From Asticcacaulis sp. YBE204 (GTDB taxonomy: Bacteria; Pseudomonadota; Alphaproteobacteria; Caulobacterales; Caulobacteraceae), in contig NZ_AWGF01000003.1 in assembly GCF_000495855.1 (NCBI RefSeq), forward strand, positions 1 through 64,000: a stretch of DNA of 64,000 bases. The letters are read 5' to 3'. Shown here one piece after another: positions 44,994 to 54,061 of this stretch (its first letter is position 1; each line of letters begins with the position of its first letter). Below the pieces are notes generated by a model. It was not told the origin of the DNA. It made no database searches and saw nothing but the letters and a program-made list of their open reading frames with translations. A program made the translations under genes and the position numbers.

Positions 44994-45308
44994 ATGGATT
45001 TCTTCCTGAGCCTGTTGCGCGCGGCGTTCGCGCTGGTGCTCGTGATCGGGCTGGTCGTCGGCCTCGCCTACGCGCTGCGCCGCTATGCGCCGCAACTGAT
45101 GGCGAAGCTTCAGGCCCAACGCGGCGAGCGGCGGATGAACGTGGTGGAAACCCTCGTCCTCGACCCGGCGCGGCGGCTGGTGCTGGTACGCATCGACGAC
45201 GAGGAACGCCTGCTGTTGCTCGGCGAAGGCCACGAACTGCTGGAGCCGAGACAGTTGCCGAAACCGAAGCCCGCGCCTGTGCCCGCTCAAAGCAAGTCGG
45301 TGATCTGA
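44994..45308 (+). CDS. fliO: flagellar biosynthesis protein FliO
   Basis: The 104-residue protein has one N-terminal membrane helix (residues about 5-25) and a cytoplasmic FliO-type domain (MNVVETLVLDPARRLVLVRI, LLLLGEGHELLEPR). FliO helps FliP assemble. GAGGGG precedes the ATG; fliP follows after 2 bp. Confidence 0.9.
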   Translation: MDFFLSLLRAAFALVLVIGLVVGLAYALRRYAPQLMAKLQAQRGERRMNVVETLVLDPARRLVLVRIDDEERLLLLGEGHELLEPRQLPKPKPAPVPAQSKSVI

Positions 45309-45310
45309 GC

Positions 45311-46099
45311 ATGGACACGGTGCCTTCCGCCAAGCCCTCGAAACGCGCTTACGCCGCTGCTCTGATCGGCGGCATACTCGGCTTTGCCCTGCTGATCTTC
45401 CCCGTCGACGTGCTGGCGCAATCGATCAATCTCGATCTGGGGCAAGGCGGCACCCTCACCGCGCGCGTCGTGCAGATGGTCGGCCTGCTGACCGTTCTGT
45501 CGCTGGCTCCCTCGATCGTCATCATGACGACCTCATTCATCCGCATCGTAGTCGTGTTGTCGCTGCTCAGGACCGCGCTCGGCCTACAACAGAGCCCGCC
45601 CAATGCGGTGCTGATCTCGCTGGCCATGTTCCTGTCGGCCATCGTCATGGCGCCGACCTATCAGGCGGCCTACGATTCCGGTATCCGGCCCCTGATGGAT
45701 CAGGAAATGGAACTGCCGCAAGCCTTCGATGCGGCGTCGGAACCCGTCAAGACCTTCATGCTGTCGCAGGTGGGTGCCGACGACCTCAACCTGTTCGTGC
45801 GCCTGTCCAAGGTCGAAAAGCCCGCCAATAATCTCGACCTGCCGGTGACGGTGATCACGCCCGCCTTCATGATATCCGAGCTGAAACGCGCCTTCGAGAT
45901 CGGCTTTTTGCTGTTCGTGCCGTTTCTGGTGATCGACCTGGTCGTCGCCTCGGTCCTGATGAGCATGGGGATGATGATGCTGCCGCCGGTGGTGGTGTCG
46001 CTACCGTTCAAGCTGATTTTCTGGGTTCTGGTCGACGGCTGGCGGCTGGTCTGCGGCTCGCTGGTCGAAAGCTTCCAGCGCGGCGCTGGCGGGGGGTAA
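45311..46099 (+). CDS. fliP: flagellar export gate protein FliP
   Basis: The 262-residue protein has a signal/first helix, then FliP signatures (MTTSFIRIVVVLSLLRTALG, TPAFMISELKRAFEIGFLLF, MMMLPPVVVSLPFKLIFWVL). It forms the core of the flagellar export gate. Its stop codon is directly followed by the 3' end of the convergent parE remnant. Confidence 0.96.
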   Translation: MDTVPSAKPSKRAYAAALIGGILGFALLIFPVDVLAQSINLDLGQGGTLTARVVQMVGLLTVLSLAPSIVIMTTSFIRIVVVLSLLRTALGLQQSPPNAVLISLAMFLSAIVMAPTYQAAYDSGIRPLMDQEMELPQAFDAASEPVKTFMLSQVGADDLNLFVRLSKVEKPANNLDLPVTVITPAFMISELKRAFEIGFLLFVPFLVIDLVVASVLMSMGMMMLPPVVVSLPFKLIFWVLVDGWRLVCGSLVESFQRGAGGG

Positions 46100-46383
46100 T
46101 CAAAGGTCGCCGTCGTCGATATGACGCGCGCTGTGCAGGATGCGCAATATCTCAACATCGTCACCGACGCGATAATAGATATTGTAATAGCCGTAGGGTA
46201 AGATTCGCGTGCGCGCACTCAGTCCGCCCCTGACCGCACCACGATGGGGCGAATCCGCCAGCGACAAGCACTTTGCTCCAACTCATCCGTAAAACTTAAA
46301 GCGCGGCTTTCGCTATCCTCTGCGATATAAAAGGCGATATCTTCAACATCGGCGATGGATTGGACCGAAAACGCGACCTTCAT
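46100..46383 (-). pseudogene. parE: parE-type toxin with a frameshift
   Basis: The 5' part encodes MKVAFSVQSIADVEDIAFYI and AEDSESRALSFTDELEQ in one frame; after about residue 37 the homology continues in another frame as CLSLADSPHRGAVRGGL, ILPYGYYNIYYRVGDDVEIL and RILHSARHI, a typical ParE end. The break lies near 46271-46276. In the first frame translation stops after about 54 residues. Without a sequencing error the toxin is inactive. The ATG overlaps the antitoxin stop codon. Confidence 0.8.
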
Positions 46384-46643
46384 CCGGCTTTGCGCCGCGC
46401 CTTATCGGCCAGCTTTTGCCTCAACTCGGCAAAGACCTGCTCGGCGGGAATGAACGGCCCCTCCATGCCCTTCTCGATCTCCGCGCGCAACGCGTCCAGC
46501 CGACGTTTCTTCTCGGCCTCGCGGTCTTCGAGCATGCGCAAGCCATCGCGCACGACCTCGCTGGCGTTGTTATAACGCCCCGAAGCCAGCTGATCCTTGA
46601 TGAACTGTTCGAAATGCGCACCCAGCGCCACGGAGGTCGGCAT
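46380..46643 (-). CDS. parD: ParD-type antitoxin
   Basis: The 87-residue ribbon-helix-helix antitoxin has VALGAHFEQFIKDQLASGRY and NASEVVRDGLRMLED, then a charged C-terminal toxin-binding tail. The ATG at 46641-46643 follows GTGGAGG; an in-frame GTG lies four codons upstream. It overlaps the parE start by 4 bp (ATGA). Confidence 0.9.
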   Translation of the reverse strand: MPTSVALGAHFEQFIKDQLASGRYNNASEVVRDGLRMLEDREAEKKRRLDALRAEIEKGMEGPFIPAEQVFAELRQKLADKARRKAG

Positions 46644-46706
46644 GCGTGCCTCCACTAACTGTTATTAATAGATAGTAGCACGCCGCCTCGCGGTCGGCAA
46701 TTGAGA

Positions 46707-46746
46707 GCGATATGTCAAAAAGTGTGAGCGGTTTTCGACATATCGC
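46707..46746. repeat. short palindromic element with AAAGTGT...CGGTTTT core
   Basis: GCGATATGTC and GACATATCGC are perfect 10-bp complements; between them AAAAAGTGTGAGCGGTTTTC. It nearly duplicates the element at 21490-21533. Confidence 0.8.
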
Positions 46747-46777
46747 GACAAAACAAAAATTTAGATTTTCATTCGAT

Positions 46778-47695
46778 CTAAAACACGCTGGCGGACGCGA
46801 TCTTCTTGTCGGTCAGGGTCTGATAGGCCGACACCGCCGCGCCGTGCATCACCGCGTAAAACACCCCCGACAGAAGGCCGCCGACGATCAGCTGGATAAG
46901 GAAGCCTGGGGTTAGCAGCGCCGACAGGGAGGTTACATCCGGCTGGCTCATCTGCTGGATCGAGGACATGAAATCGCCGCCCGCACCCATGGTGATACCG
47001 AATAGGACGCCATAGACGACAATCATCACGATGATCGTGGCGAGGCCAAGCAGCAGATACCCGCCCAGCAAGGTCCAGCCATTGCCCTTGGTCAGTTTGA
47101 AGCTACCGAAGATGTCGATCTTTTCTTCGGCATAGCTCTGGATCATGACCAGCGACCAGCGACTGAGGACATACAAAAAGCCTACGAAGGCAGCGACGCC
47201 AGCGATGAAGATCAGCAGTCCGCCCAGAAAACCGTTGATCTGCGTGACGAGGCTCAGCAGCCCGACAGATATCCCGACCGCCACGGCGAAAAGGATGTAA
47301 AAGCCGATGAAGGCCAGAGTCCACAGGATCGTGGCGAAGATCTGCCGGACTTCGGCGGCGCCCAGTTGCAGATAGGCAAAGCCGCGCGCTTCGGGTTGAA
47401 GCTGACTGCGGAAGACGGCGCACTGGATGACGGCGGCCACCGTCAGGCCGATGACGATGCTGAGGATGAGCGCAGGCGCCATAGCGCCGATCTGACCGAA
47501 CACGGCCATCGGATCGCTCGGCGGCGACTGTTCATAGCCTTGCAGGGTAGCCAGAGCCGAACCGGCCAGAACAATGGTAATCACATTGGTCACCAGACTG
47601 ACCACCAGAGCGACCGCGCCCCAGGTTAGAACGGCGACGGGATTTTTCCGGATGATCGCGAGGCCCGCGAACGCAAAATCGATCGATAACTTCAT
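46778..47695 (-). CDS. hypothetical polytopic membrane protein
   Basis: The 305-residue protein has about six hydrophobic segments (near 20-45, 70-95, 115-145, 150-175, 205-235, 265-290). A region (AYLQLGAAEVRQIFATILWT) resembles the glycerophosphoryl/DUF-type membrane proteins of alphaproteobacteria, but no function is assigned. AAGGAGGGGG directly precedes the ATG at 47693-47695, so the longer frame to 47713 is not used. Confidence 0.75.
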   Translation of the reverse strand: MKLSIDFAFAGLAIIRKNPVAVLTWGAVALVVSLVTNVITIVLAGSALATLQGYEQSPPSDPMAVFGQIGAMAPALILSIVIGLTVAAVIQCAVFRSQLQPEARGFAYLQLGAAEVRQIFATILWTLAFIGFYILFAVAVGISVGLLSLVTQINGFLGGLLIFIAGVAAFVGFLYVLSRWSLVMIQSYAEEKIDIFGSFKLTKGNGWTLLGGYLLLGLATIIVMIVVYGVLFGITMGAGGDFMSSIQQMSQPDVTSLSALLTPGFLIQLIVGGLLSGVFYAVMHGAAVSAYQTLTDKKIASASVF

Positions 47696-47758
47696 GTGCC
47701 CCCTCCTTGGCATGCCGGGCCGAAGACGGTCCCGATGGGTAAAGCCTAGCGTAAAGCA

Positions 47759-47820
47759 CCTGCCGCGACAAGCGCATCGCGGCAGGGAATACGGAGGAAG
47801 AACGTCTTGTGCTTCCTCCG
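47759..47820 (-). terminator. two tandem hairpins downstream of the SPFH gene
   Basis: CCTGCCGCG / CGCGGCAGG (47759-47786) and CGGAGGAAG / CTTCCTCCG (47792-47820) are both perfect 9-bp stems. They begin 12 bp after the SPFH stop codon. No clear T-run follows, so termination is plausible but not certain. Confidence 0.5.
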
Positions 47821-47831
47821 CCAGTTGCGGA

Positions 47832-48713
47832 TTAGTCCGCCTTTTTCAGGTCGATGAACGGCGTCGCCGAACCGGTGACCTGAGGCAGCTTGCCGTCCCA
47901 CTTCTCGATCGCACGCAGTTGTACGACCTGCGGGCTCGACGCGATCGACTGAGCCAGCAGACGGTTGGCCTCAGCCTGACCGCGGGCTTCTTCGATCTTG
48001 GCGTCGGCCTGGGCCTTGGCGACCGCCACCTGCGCCTGAGCCGCCGACGCATCGGCATCGGCCTTGGTCTTGGCCTGGATCGAGTCGAGGATCACCTGCG
48101 GATAACGGATGGTGCCGATCCAGTCGAGCTGGCTGACATTGACGCCCTGCGGCTCCCATTTGCGGTTGACGCGGGCCAGGGCCTTCTGGATCACCTGCTG
48201 GCGGCCGCCGCGATAGAGGAACTCGACGCTGACCAGTTCGGTTTCCGCCGCAATGGCCGAACGCACGTCATTGCGGATCGGACCTTCGAACATCTGATCG
48301 AAGGTCAGGCGATAGCGCTTGTACAGCGCCGGGGCCTTGGCCTGATCGATGCGCATGACCAGCTGCACGTCGGCCGTCATCGGCAGGGCGTTGTTGTCCG
48401 AGAAGGTGACCTCCTCGTTTTCCGGCCCGCGTTCATCCTTTTCGCGCGTATAGGTATAGGTGCGCTGGATCACCGGGAACTCGGCGATGCGCTCGCCCGG
48501 CAGATTGATGTGCCAGCCCGACGGCAGCGGCGTCGGATCGACCCCGGCGCTGGGGCCCAGGGTGCGGATCTTGACCCCGACATTACCGGGCTGGATCGTC
48601 TGACCGCAGCTGGCCAGACCGAACAGGCCGAGCAGCGCGACGGCGCCGAGCGGGACAAGGAACTTCCAGCGCGTGGGGATCGACACCTTGGGGCGAAGGG
48701 TATTCATGTTCAT
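47832..48713 (-). CDS. SPFH/prohibitin-domain protein, possible lipoprotein
   Basis: The 293-residue protein has a hydrophobic N-terminal helix (residues about 18-36) ending in LASCGQ, which fits a lipobox, then an SPFH domain (QPGNVGVKIRTLGP, RSAIAAETELVSVEFLYRGG) and a C-terminal Ala/Gln/Lys-rich coiled coil (about 215-262). SPFH proteins form membrane-associated rings scaffolding proteases or lipids. A lipid anchor in place of a plain helix would be unusual. It stands alone. Confidence 0.85.
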   Translation of the reverse strand: MNMNTLRPKVSIPTRWKFLVPLGAVALLGLFGLASCGQTIQPGNVGVKIRTLGPSAGVDPTPLPSGWHINLPGERIAEFPVIQRTYTYTREKDERGPENEEVTFSDNNALPMTADVQLVMRIDQAKAPALYKRYRLTFDQMFEGPIRNDVRSAIAAETELVSVEFLYRGGRQQVIQKALARVNRKWEPQGVNVSQLDWIGTIRYPQVILDSIQAKTKADADASAAQAQVAVAKAQADAKIEEARGQAEANRLLAQSIASSPQVVQLRAIEKWDGKLPQVTGSATPFIDLKKAD

Positions 48714-49194
48714 ATGGGTTTCCGCGGCGTGATTGCGCGGCCTTTCAGAGGTTAAGGTGGAAAAAACGCAAGGGGTCGCGCGCGTTCCAAATGGAACGTC
48801 AAAACGGTCTCAGTTTCGGGGGCTTGATCGCGAGTAAAGCAAATATGGGCTGTGGCCGAGTTTTCGACTACCGGACGGTCTGACAGAGATTTGGTAAACA
48901 CCCTGACTCTTCGCCTTGATTTTGAGGCCGCGCGTCTAAACTTGCGGCGATGCTTTTTAACTGACGATCATATTCCTTCACTTGGTTCAAATTCTCCAAA
49001 CCTTGGAGAATGAAGATATAATACATGGCCACATATCCGCCTTAAAGCGAAACCGGACAATGATCACGCGGATGTGATCCCTAACCATAGAGACAACCGT
49101 TTGCATGGGTTTTGCCATCCCCCACGTCGCGCCTTAATTCCGCCGCCTTGTTTTCGACTCATCCGATCCACACACCAACTGAGGATTCTCCGAC
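48714..49194. other. 481-bp intergenic region with two palindromes
   Basis: No coding frame is convincing. Two compact palindromes stand out: CGTTCCA-AA-TGGAACG (48783-48798) and ATTCTCCAA-ACC-TTGGAGAAT (48991-49011). They could be operators for the divergent SPFH and DsbA-like genes. Nothing else was recognised. Confidence 0.45.
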
Positions 49195-49854
49195 ATGAAC
49201 ACCCCGTTTGTCCGCCGCGCCGTCCTGACCGGTTTTACGGGACTGGCCGTCCTGGGGGTAGCTGCCTTGGGCCTGACCGCCTGCGGCCAGTCGGGCAGCA
49301 CCGGCAAGGTCAGCGTTGGGGAAATCACGGCGGGTAAGGCCGATGCCCCGGTCACCGTGGTCGAATACGCCTCGGTCGCCTGCCCCATCTGCGCCGAGGT
49401 CAATGAAACCATCACCCCGGCCCTGATGACAAAATATGTCGAGACCGGCAAGGTGCGCTACGTCTATCGTCCGATGATGACCGGCAATGCCGCCGTGGCC
49501 GCCGCCGGACACATGCTGGCCAATTGCGTGGCCAAGGACAAGGCCCTGACCGTGGTCGACGCCATCATGCGCGCCCAGCGTGAGATGGATCAGGGCGGCG
49601 CGCCGGAACAATACGCCAATGCCCGCCCGGTTCTACTGCGCATCGCTCAGTCGACGGGGATGAACGAGACGCAGTTCAACGCCTGCGTCACCGATCCGAC
49701 AGGCCTCAACGCACTCAACGACCTCAATCAGGACGCGCTCAATGCGGGGGTTACCGGCACGCCGACCTTCATGGTCAACGGCAAGATCGTCCAGATCACG
49801 CGCAACGACGCCAGCGAACTCGAAGCCGCCATCGAGCCTTTATTGAAGAAGTAG
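49195..49854 (+). CDS. DsbA-like thioredoxin-fold lipoprotein
   Basis: The 219-residue protein has a lipobox (LGLTACGQ), a CPIC active-site motif near residue 62 and a cis-Pro loop (TGTPTFMVNG). This is the DsbA/DsbG-like type that makes or isomerises disulfides in the periplasm, anchored by a lipid. It is a possible oxidase for cysteine-rich exported proteins such as that at 20144-21472. AGGATT precedes the ATG. Confidence 0.88.
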   Translation: MNTPFVRRAVLTGFTGLAVLGVAALGLTACGQSGSTGKVSVGEITAGKADAPVTVVEYASVACPICAEVNETITPALMTKYVETGKVRYVYRPMMTGNAAVAAAGHMLANCVAKDKALTVVDAIMRAQREMDQGGAPEQYANARPVLLRIAQSTGMNETQFNACVTDPTGLNALNDLNQDALNAGVTGTPTFMVNGKIVQITRNDASELEAAIEPLLKK

Positions 49855-49856
49855 GC

Positions 49857-52800
49857 TTAGGCCTTCTTCGGCGCGGGTGCCGCCGCCGGGGCTTGCGCCT
49901 GTTGCGCGGGCGCGGGCAGAGCGGCGGGCGTCTTGCCCTGCTCGCGGAACTTCTGCTTCATCGAGGCGACCCAGCCCGTGAAGCTGTCGGTCTGCGCCGC
50001 CGCCATGGCGAAGTCCGAGGCCCTCAGCGGGCCGTTATCGAGTCCGGCCAGCGCCACCCGCATAGCGTCGCCGTTCTGCGCCGTCTCGGCGAACTTGCCG
50101 AAACGCTGCGACAGGCGGTCGAGCGATTTCTGATCGGAGGCCAGGCTATAGGCCACCCCCGCACGGATCAGGTTGGCCTCTTCGGCGAGGCTCAGATTGC
50201 CGTCCTTTTTCCAGCGCTCGCCCAGACGTTTCTCCAGCAGCGCCCCGGCCTTGACCCAATCCTTTTGCCGCCAGTAGATGTCGGCGCGCACGTCGAGCGC
50301 TTCGGGCGACATGTCGGTCCCCAGCACCTCAAGTGCATTGTCGGTACGGTTCAGATCGTTCAGCGCTCGCGCCTCCAGCACCCGCCGCTCGGCCATGACC
50401 GCTTTCGGCAGCAAGGTCGTGCGCGTCTTCCAGATCGCTTGCAAGGCCTTTTCCGGCTGACGGTTCATCAGGTGGATAGCGGCCAGATCGGCGGCGACCT
50501 GCGACTTGGCTACGCCCTGAAGGCGGTTTTCGACCTGATAGTCGAGCAGGTCGGCGGCCTGTGACAGCAGATCGACCTCGACCAGACGCCGCGCCATGCG
50601 CCGCACCATCAGGTCGCCGTCGGCGCCCACCGGCGTCAGGTCGCGGAAGTCGTTGAACAGGCCCAGCGCCTCGACCGGTTGCAGGCCGTCGGCCATGCCG
50701 TCGAGGAACAGGCTGCGGAAGGCGGCATTGAGCTTCTGGTTGATCTCCATCGCTTCGGGGCGATTGAAGAACGACATGCCGCCGCTTTTCAGCACCTCCA
50801 GCGCCTCGCGATAGCGGCCCTGGTTGAGGTAAATGTCACCGACTGTGCGGATCAGTTGCAGCTCGGTATCGTCGCCGCGCCAACGGAAACGCAGGCTGTT
50901 CATGATGGCGAGCGTCTCGTCGGGCTTGGCTTCACCCAATTCCAGTTTCAGCCGCGCGGCGTTCAGTTGCGCGGGCGTATTGAGGCGGTCCGAGGTCGAT
51001 TTGGCGATGGCCGCATAGACGCGCATGGCCCGGCGCTTGTCGCCCTGAGCCTCGATGATCTGGGCCTGCACCAGTTGCGCCTCCAGCCGGTCGAGCGGCT
51101 GAACGTCCTGCGTCACCGCGTAACCGATGATCTGCGCCGCGCTGGCGATGTCCTTGGTCGCCAAGGCCGCCTGCGCATTGGCCGTGGCGAAGCGCGTGCG
51201 CCACACCGGCGGGAAGCCGTCCAGCGCCGGAGCGCCCGCCGCGAAGGCCTTGCGCGCCTCCTCATAGTGGCCGGTCTTTTGCGCGATATAGCCGCGCCAC
51301 AGATTGGCGGCGGGATCGCTGATCAGGGCCGTCGAGTCGAGATCAGACTGCGCATCGGTCAGGCGGCCGGACATGACCTTGGCCACGACGCGCAGGCCGC
51401 GCATCTGCGGGTCGCCCAAGGATCGCGGATTGGTCTTGCCCAGCAGATCGAGGACGCCCTGCGCCTCGAAATTCATGCCCTGGCCCACCAGAAAGCGCGC
51501 CAGATCGAGCCGCGCGGTATAGGGCCCTTCGGCGCCCAGCCCCTGCTCGTCGGCGGCGCTGATCTGAAGGGCATTGTATTTCTTGAGAAAGCCCTCTTCC
51601 GGCAATTCGCCCCACGAGGCGTCCGGCGCGGTCGGAAACAGGGCGGCGCGGTAACCGGTCTGAAGGGTGCGCGCCTCGGTACCGTTGTCGTCGGACGACA
51701 TGAGCAGCCCGCCCGGACGCGTCACCGCCACGCGGTCGCCGTCGAGCGTCACCGTCACATCCGGAGCCATGCGCTCGATCATCACGCCCTGCGCGGTCGA
51801 GCCGATCGAGGCCTGAACCGTCGAGCGATCGTCGCGGACGGCCTTGACCGGCCCCGGCGCGGTCACCACGGCGATGCGGTCGCCGACCATCGGATCGCGA
51901 ATCCACGCCACCTTGCGCGCCCCGGCGAGGTTCAGCGTCAGGGTCGCCGCGCCCGACGTATCGTCGCGCTTGACGGCCACTTCGGACAGCGGCGCATCGA
52001 GCGCCTTGCCACCGACGCGGACGCGCCACAGCGCGCCTTCGGTATCGACCGACAGGCTGCCGCCGGCGGGGGCGATCAGGCGCAGGGCCGTGAAGCCGTC
52101 ATTGCGCGCCCAGTTGGCCTGTTCGATCACGACGCCGTCTTTCAGGGTCGGCGGCAGGCGGAAATCGACCTCCTTGTCGAAGACCATCCACACAGCCTCG
52201 CCGCGCCGGAACACTGCGGCCCCGGTCACATCGGGGAAAGGGAAATCGATCTGAACCCCGTCTTCGAGCTTGACGTGCTTGAGCGCCACGACGGGGTAAT
52301 TCGCCTTGGCGGGCGCCTGTTCGGAGACCGATGAAGAACTGCTGGACGACGCGGTTTCGCCCGCCCTTTGCATGATCAACCGGGCCGCATCGCCCTCGAC
52401 GTCTTTGGTTTCGATCTGGACATAGACCGCGCCGTCCGAGCGCCCGAAGCGCGCCTTGGCCCCTTCGGCGAGGGTCATGACGATCTCGCTGGCGCGGCTG
52501 TCCTGACGGAGCGCGACCGCCGTCACGCCCATCGGCGGATTGGCGCGGAAATCGCCGATATCAGGCGTCTTTTGCCCCGGCAGACGGATGACCACCAGTT
52601 CTTCCTTTTTGGGGCCTTTTTCGCTGCGCACCGAAGCGCGCGACCCGACGCTGCCGTAGATTTCCAGTCGTCCCATCGAGGCGTTGCGCCCGACGCGGAA
52701 ATCGATCTCGGACTTGGGGGCGATGATGCCTGAGGCTATTTCGGTCACGGCAGGCGCCGAGACGGCCAGCCCAGCGGCAGCGGCCCCCGACAGGACGGCG

Positions 52801-52931
52801 ATAGCGGCCGTGGATCTGATGGCTTTCACTGACCAGCCTTGCGTCTCGCGCGCATCCTCGCGCCAGCGCGCCTGCGTTTCCGCATTCAACGCCGCTTTCA
52901 GACGGGACAGGTCGGTGGGTGGACGGGTCAT
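49857..52931 (-). CDS. large membrane-anchored repeat protein in the flagellar operon
   Basis: No specific family is recognised. The 1024-residue protein has one membrane helix near residues 38-60, a beta-rich, basic/Ala-rich N-terminal half in the periplasm (to about residue 450), then an alpha-helical half with TPR-like units (NQGRYREALEVLKSG; PEKALQAIWKTRTTLLPKAV) and an Ala/Pro/Gln-rich tail. It follows motE on the same strand after a palindromic element, so a role in flagellar assembly or placement is a contextual guess. Confidence 0.75.
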   Translation of the reverse strand: MTRPPTDLSRLKAALNAETQARWREDARETQGWSVKAIRSTAAIAVLSGAAAAGLAVSAPAVTEIASGIIAPKSEIDFRVGRNASMGRLEIYGSVGSRASVRSEKGPKKEELVVIRLPGQKTPDIGDFRANPPMGVTAVALRQDSRASEIVMTLAEGAKARFGRSDGAVYVQIETKDVEGDAARLIMQRAGETASSSSSSSVSEQAPAKANYPVVALKHVKLEDGVQIDFPFPDVTGAAVFRRGEAVWMVFDKEVDFRLPPTLKDGVVIEQANWARNDGFTALRLIAPAGGSLSVDTEGALWRVRVGGKALDAPLSEVAVKRDDTSGAATLTLNLAGARKVAWIRDPMVGDRIAVVTAPGPVKAVRDDRSTVQASIGSTAQGVMIERMAPDVTVTLDGDRVAVTRPGGLLMSSDDNGTEARTLQTGYRAALFPTAPDASWGELPEEGFLKKYNALQISAADEQGLGAEGPYTARLDLARFLVGQGMNFEAQGVLDLLGKTNPRSLGDPQMRGLRVVAKVMSGRLTDAQSDLDSTALISDPAANLWRGYIAQKTGHYEEARKAFAAGAPALDGFPPVWRTRFATANAQAALATKDIASAAQIIGYAVTQDVQPLDRLEAQLVQAQIIEAQGDKRRAMRVYAAIAKSTSDRLNTPAQLNAARLKLELGEAKPDETLAIMNSLRFRWRGDDTELQLIRTVGDIYLNQGRYREALEVLKSGGMSFFNRPEAMEINQKLNAAFRSLFLDGMADGLQPVEALGLFNDFRDLTPVGADGDLMVRRMARRLVEVDLLSQAADLLDYQVENRLQGVAKSQVAADLAAIHLMNRQPEKALQAIWKTRTTLLPKAVMAERRVLEARALNDLNRTDNALEVLGTDMSPEALDVRADIYWRQKDWVKAGALLEKRLGERWKKDGNLSLAEEANLIRAGVAYSLASDQKSLDRLSQRFGKFAETAQNGDAMRVALAGLDNGPLRASDFAMAAAQTDSFTGWVASMKQKFREQGKTPAALPAPAQQAQAPAAAPAPKKA

Positions 52932-53021
52932 GACGCCTGAATCCTTGCCTCGATTGGGCTTAAGGCGTGGTTAATAGGGAGGTAACAGGCATTAATTTTC
53001 CTGAAATCCGGCAATAATTAT

Positions 53022-53190
53022 ACCTCCCTGCGCTTGCGCGGGGAGGGGGACCATTTGCGGAGCAAATGGTGGTTGGGTGCCTTTCGCCAGATCAACTAGC
53101 CCTGTCACCCGTAAAAACACACCCCACCACCACATCTCAGGGCTAAAGCCCTTCGTGCGGTCCCCCTCCCCGCACTTCGTGCAGGGATGT
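53022..53190. repeat. palindromic intergenic element, family 1-related
   Basis: Left end TACCTCCCTGCGC...GCGGGGAGGGGGACCATTTGC, right end GGTCCCCCTCCCCGCAC...GTGCAGGGATGTA. The GGTCCCCCTCCCC word links it to family 1; a GGTGG/CCACC inner pair is also present. It lies between motE and the 1024-residue gene. Confidence 0.7.
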
Positions 53191-53194
53191 ATGA

Positions 53195-54040
53195 TTATTT
53201 TTGGGGGGGGGTTTGAGCGTTGGCGGCAGGCTTGGGCGCGTTCGCCGCCTGATTGGCCGCGCCGGGCGCCGTGGCCTTGTCCAGCTTGTTTTGCAGGTCG
53301 TCGGCCTTCTTCATGCGTTGCGACAGCTTTTCGGTCAGGTCGCGCGCCTTGTCCGGCGTCATCTGCGCCAGAACGGCGGCCAGATTGCGCTCCTTCATCT
53401 TGGCCGCGATCGGCAGGCGCACATCGTCTTTCAGCGTCTCGAACACCTTGGCGGCGTCCTTCGGCTTCATCGATTCGTAGACCTTGACCATGCGCAGGAC
53501 GTCCTGATCGCCGGTCTTGCTGGCCTCGTCCAGCAGCCCCTGCACCTGCCCCTTGAGGTCGGTCAGTTGCTTGATGCGCCCGTCCAGCTTGGCCTCGGCG
53601 GTGGCGATCAGTTGCTCCTGCGTGGCGATCTGCTTTTCGCGGGCGTCCAGTTCGGCACGGCGCTGGGCGAGGCTTTGCAAGACCTGCAATTCCGACGGCG
53701 ACATCCCGGCCTGCTTGGCCAAATCCTCGACCGAAGTCGCGCAGACCGGGGCGGCCTTGGCCGCCGCCGGGGAGGCCATGTCGAGGATGCTCAGGGCGTC
53801 GTCGCCTGAGGCCGAACCGGCGTCGGCGGCTTCCTCGGTCGCGCCTTCGTCACCGACAGCCTTGGGCTCCGCCTTGGCGTCTTTTTTCGGTTCGGGCTTG
53901 GCCTTTTCCGCGCCTTCGGCCCAGGCGGTGGCCGACTTCAGAAAGGCGGGCATGGCTTCGATCGAGCCCACGGCGCGCACGGCGATAACGCCGCCCACGG
54001 CGACGGCGATCAGCGGCAAGAGGCGGAGATTATAGGCCAT
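53195..54040 (-). CDS. motE: MotE-type flagellar motor chaperone
   Basis: The 281-residue protein has an N-terminal membrane helix (6-26), an acidic Lys/Glu/Ala-rich linker, a coiled coil (about 120-175) and an MgtE-N-like helical domain (VYESMKPKDAAKVFETLKDD, MKERNLAAVLAQMTPDKARD). MotE stabilises the periplasmic motor protein MotC in rhizobia. A run of nine C residues on its coding strand (53203-53211) near the 3' end could slip. It is the fourth gene after fliL-fliM-DUF6468. Confidence 0.88.
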   Translation of the reverse strand: MAYNLRLLPLIAVAVGGVIAVRAVGSIEAMPAFLKSATAWAEGAEKAKPEPKKDAKAEPKAVGDEGATEEAADAGSASGDDALSILDMASPAAAKAAPVCATSVEDLAKQAGMSPSELQVLQSLAQRRAELDAREKQIATQEQLIATAEAKLDGRIKQLTDLKGQVQGLLDEASKTGDQDVLRMVKVYESMKPKDAAKVFETLKDDVRLPIAAKMKERNLAAVLAQMTPDKARDLTEKLSQRMKKADDLQNKLDKATAPGAANQAANAPKPAANAQTPPQK

Positions 54041-54061
54041 GAACTCTGTTTACTTAAGAAT

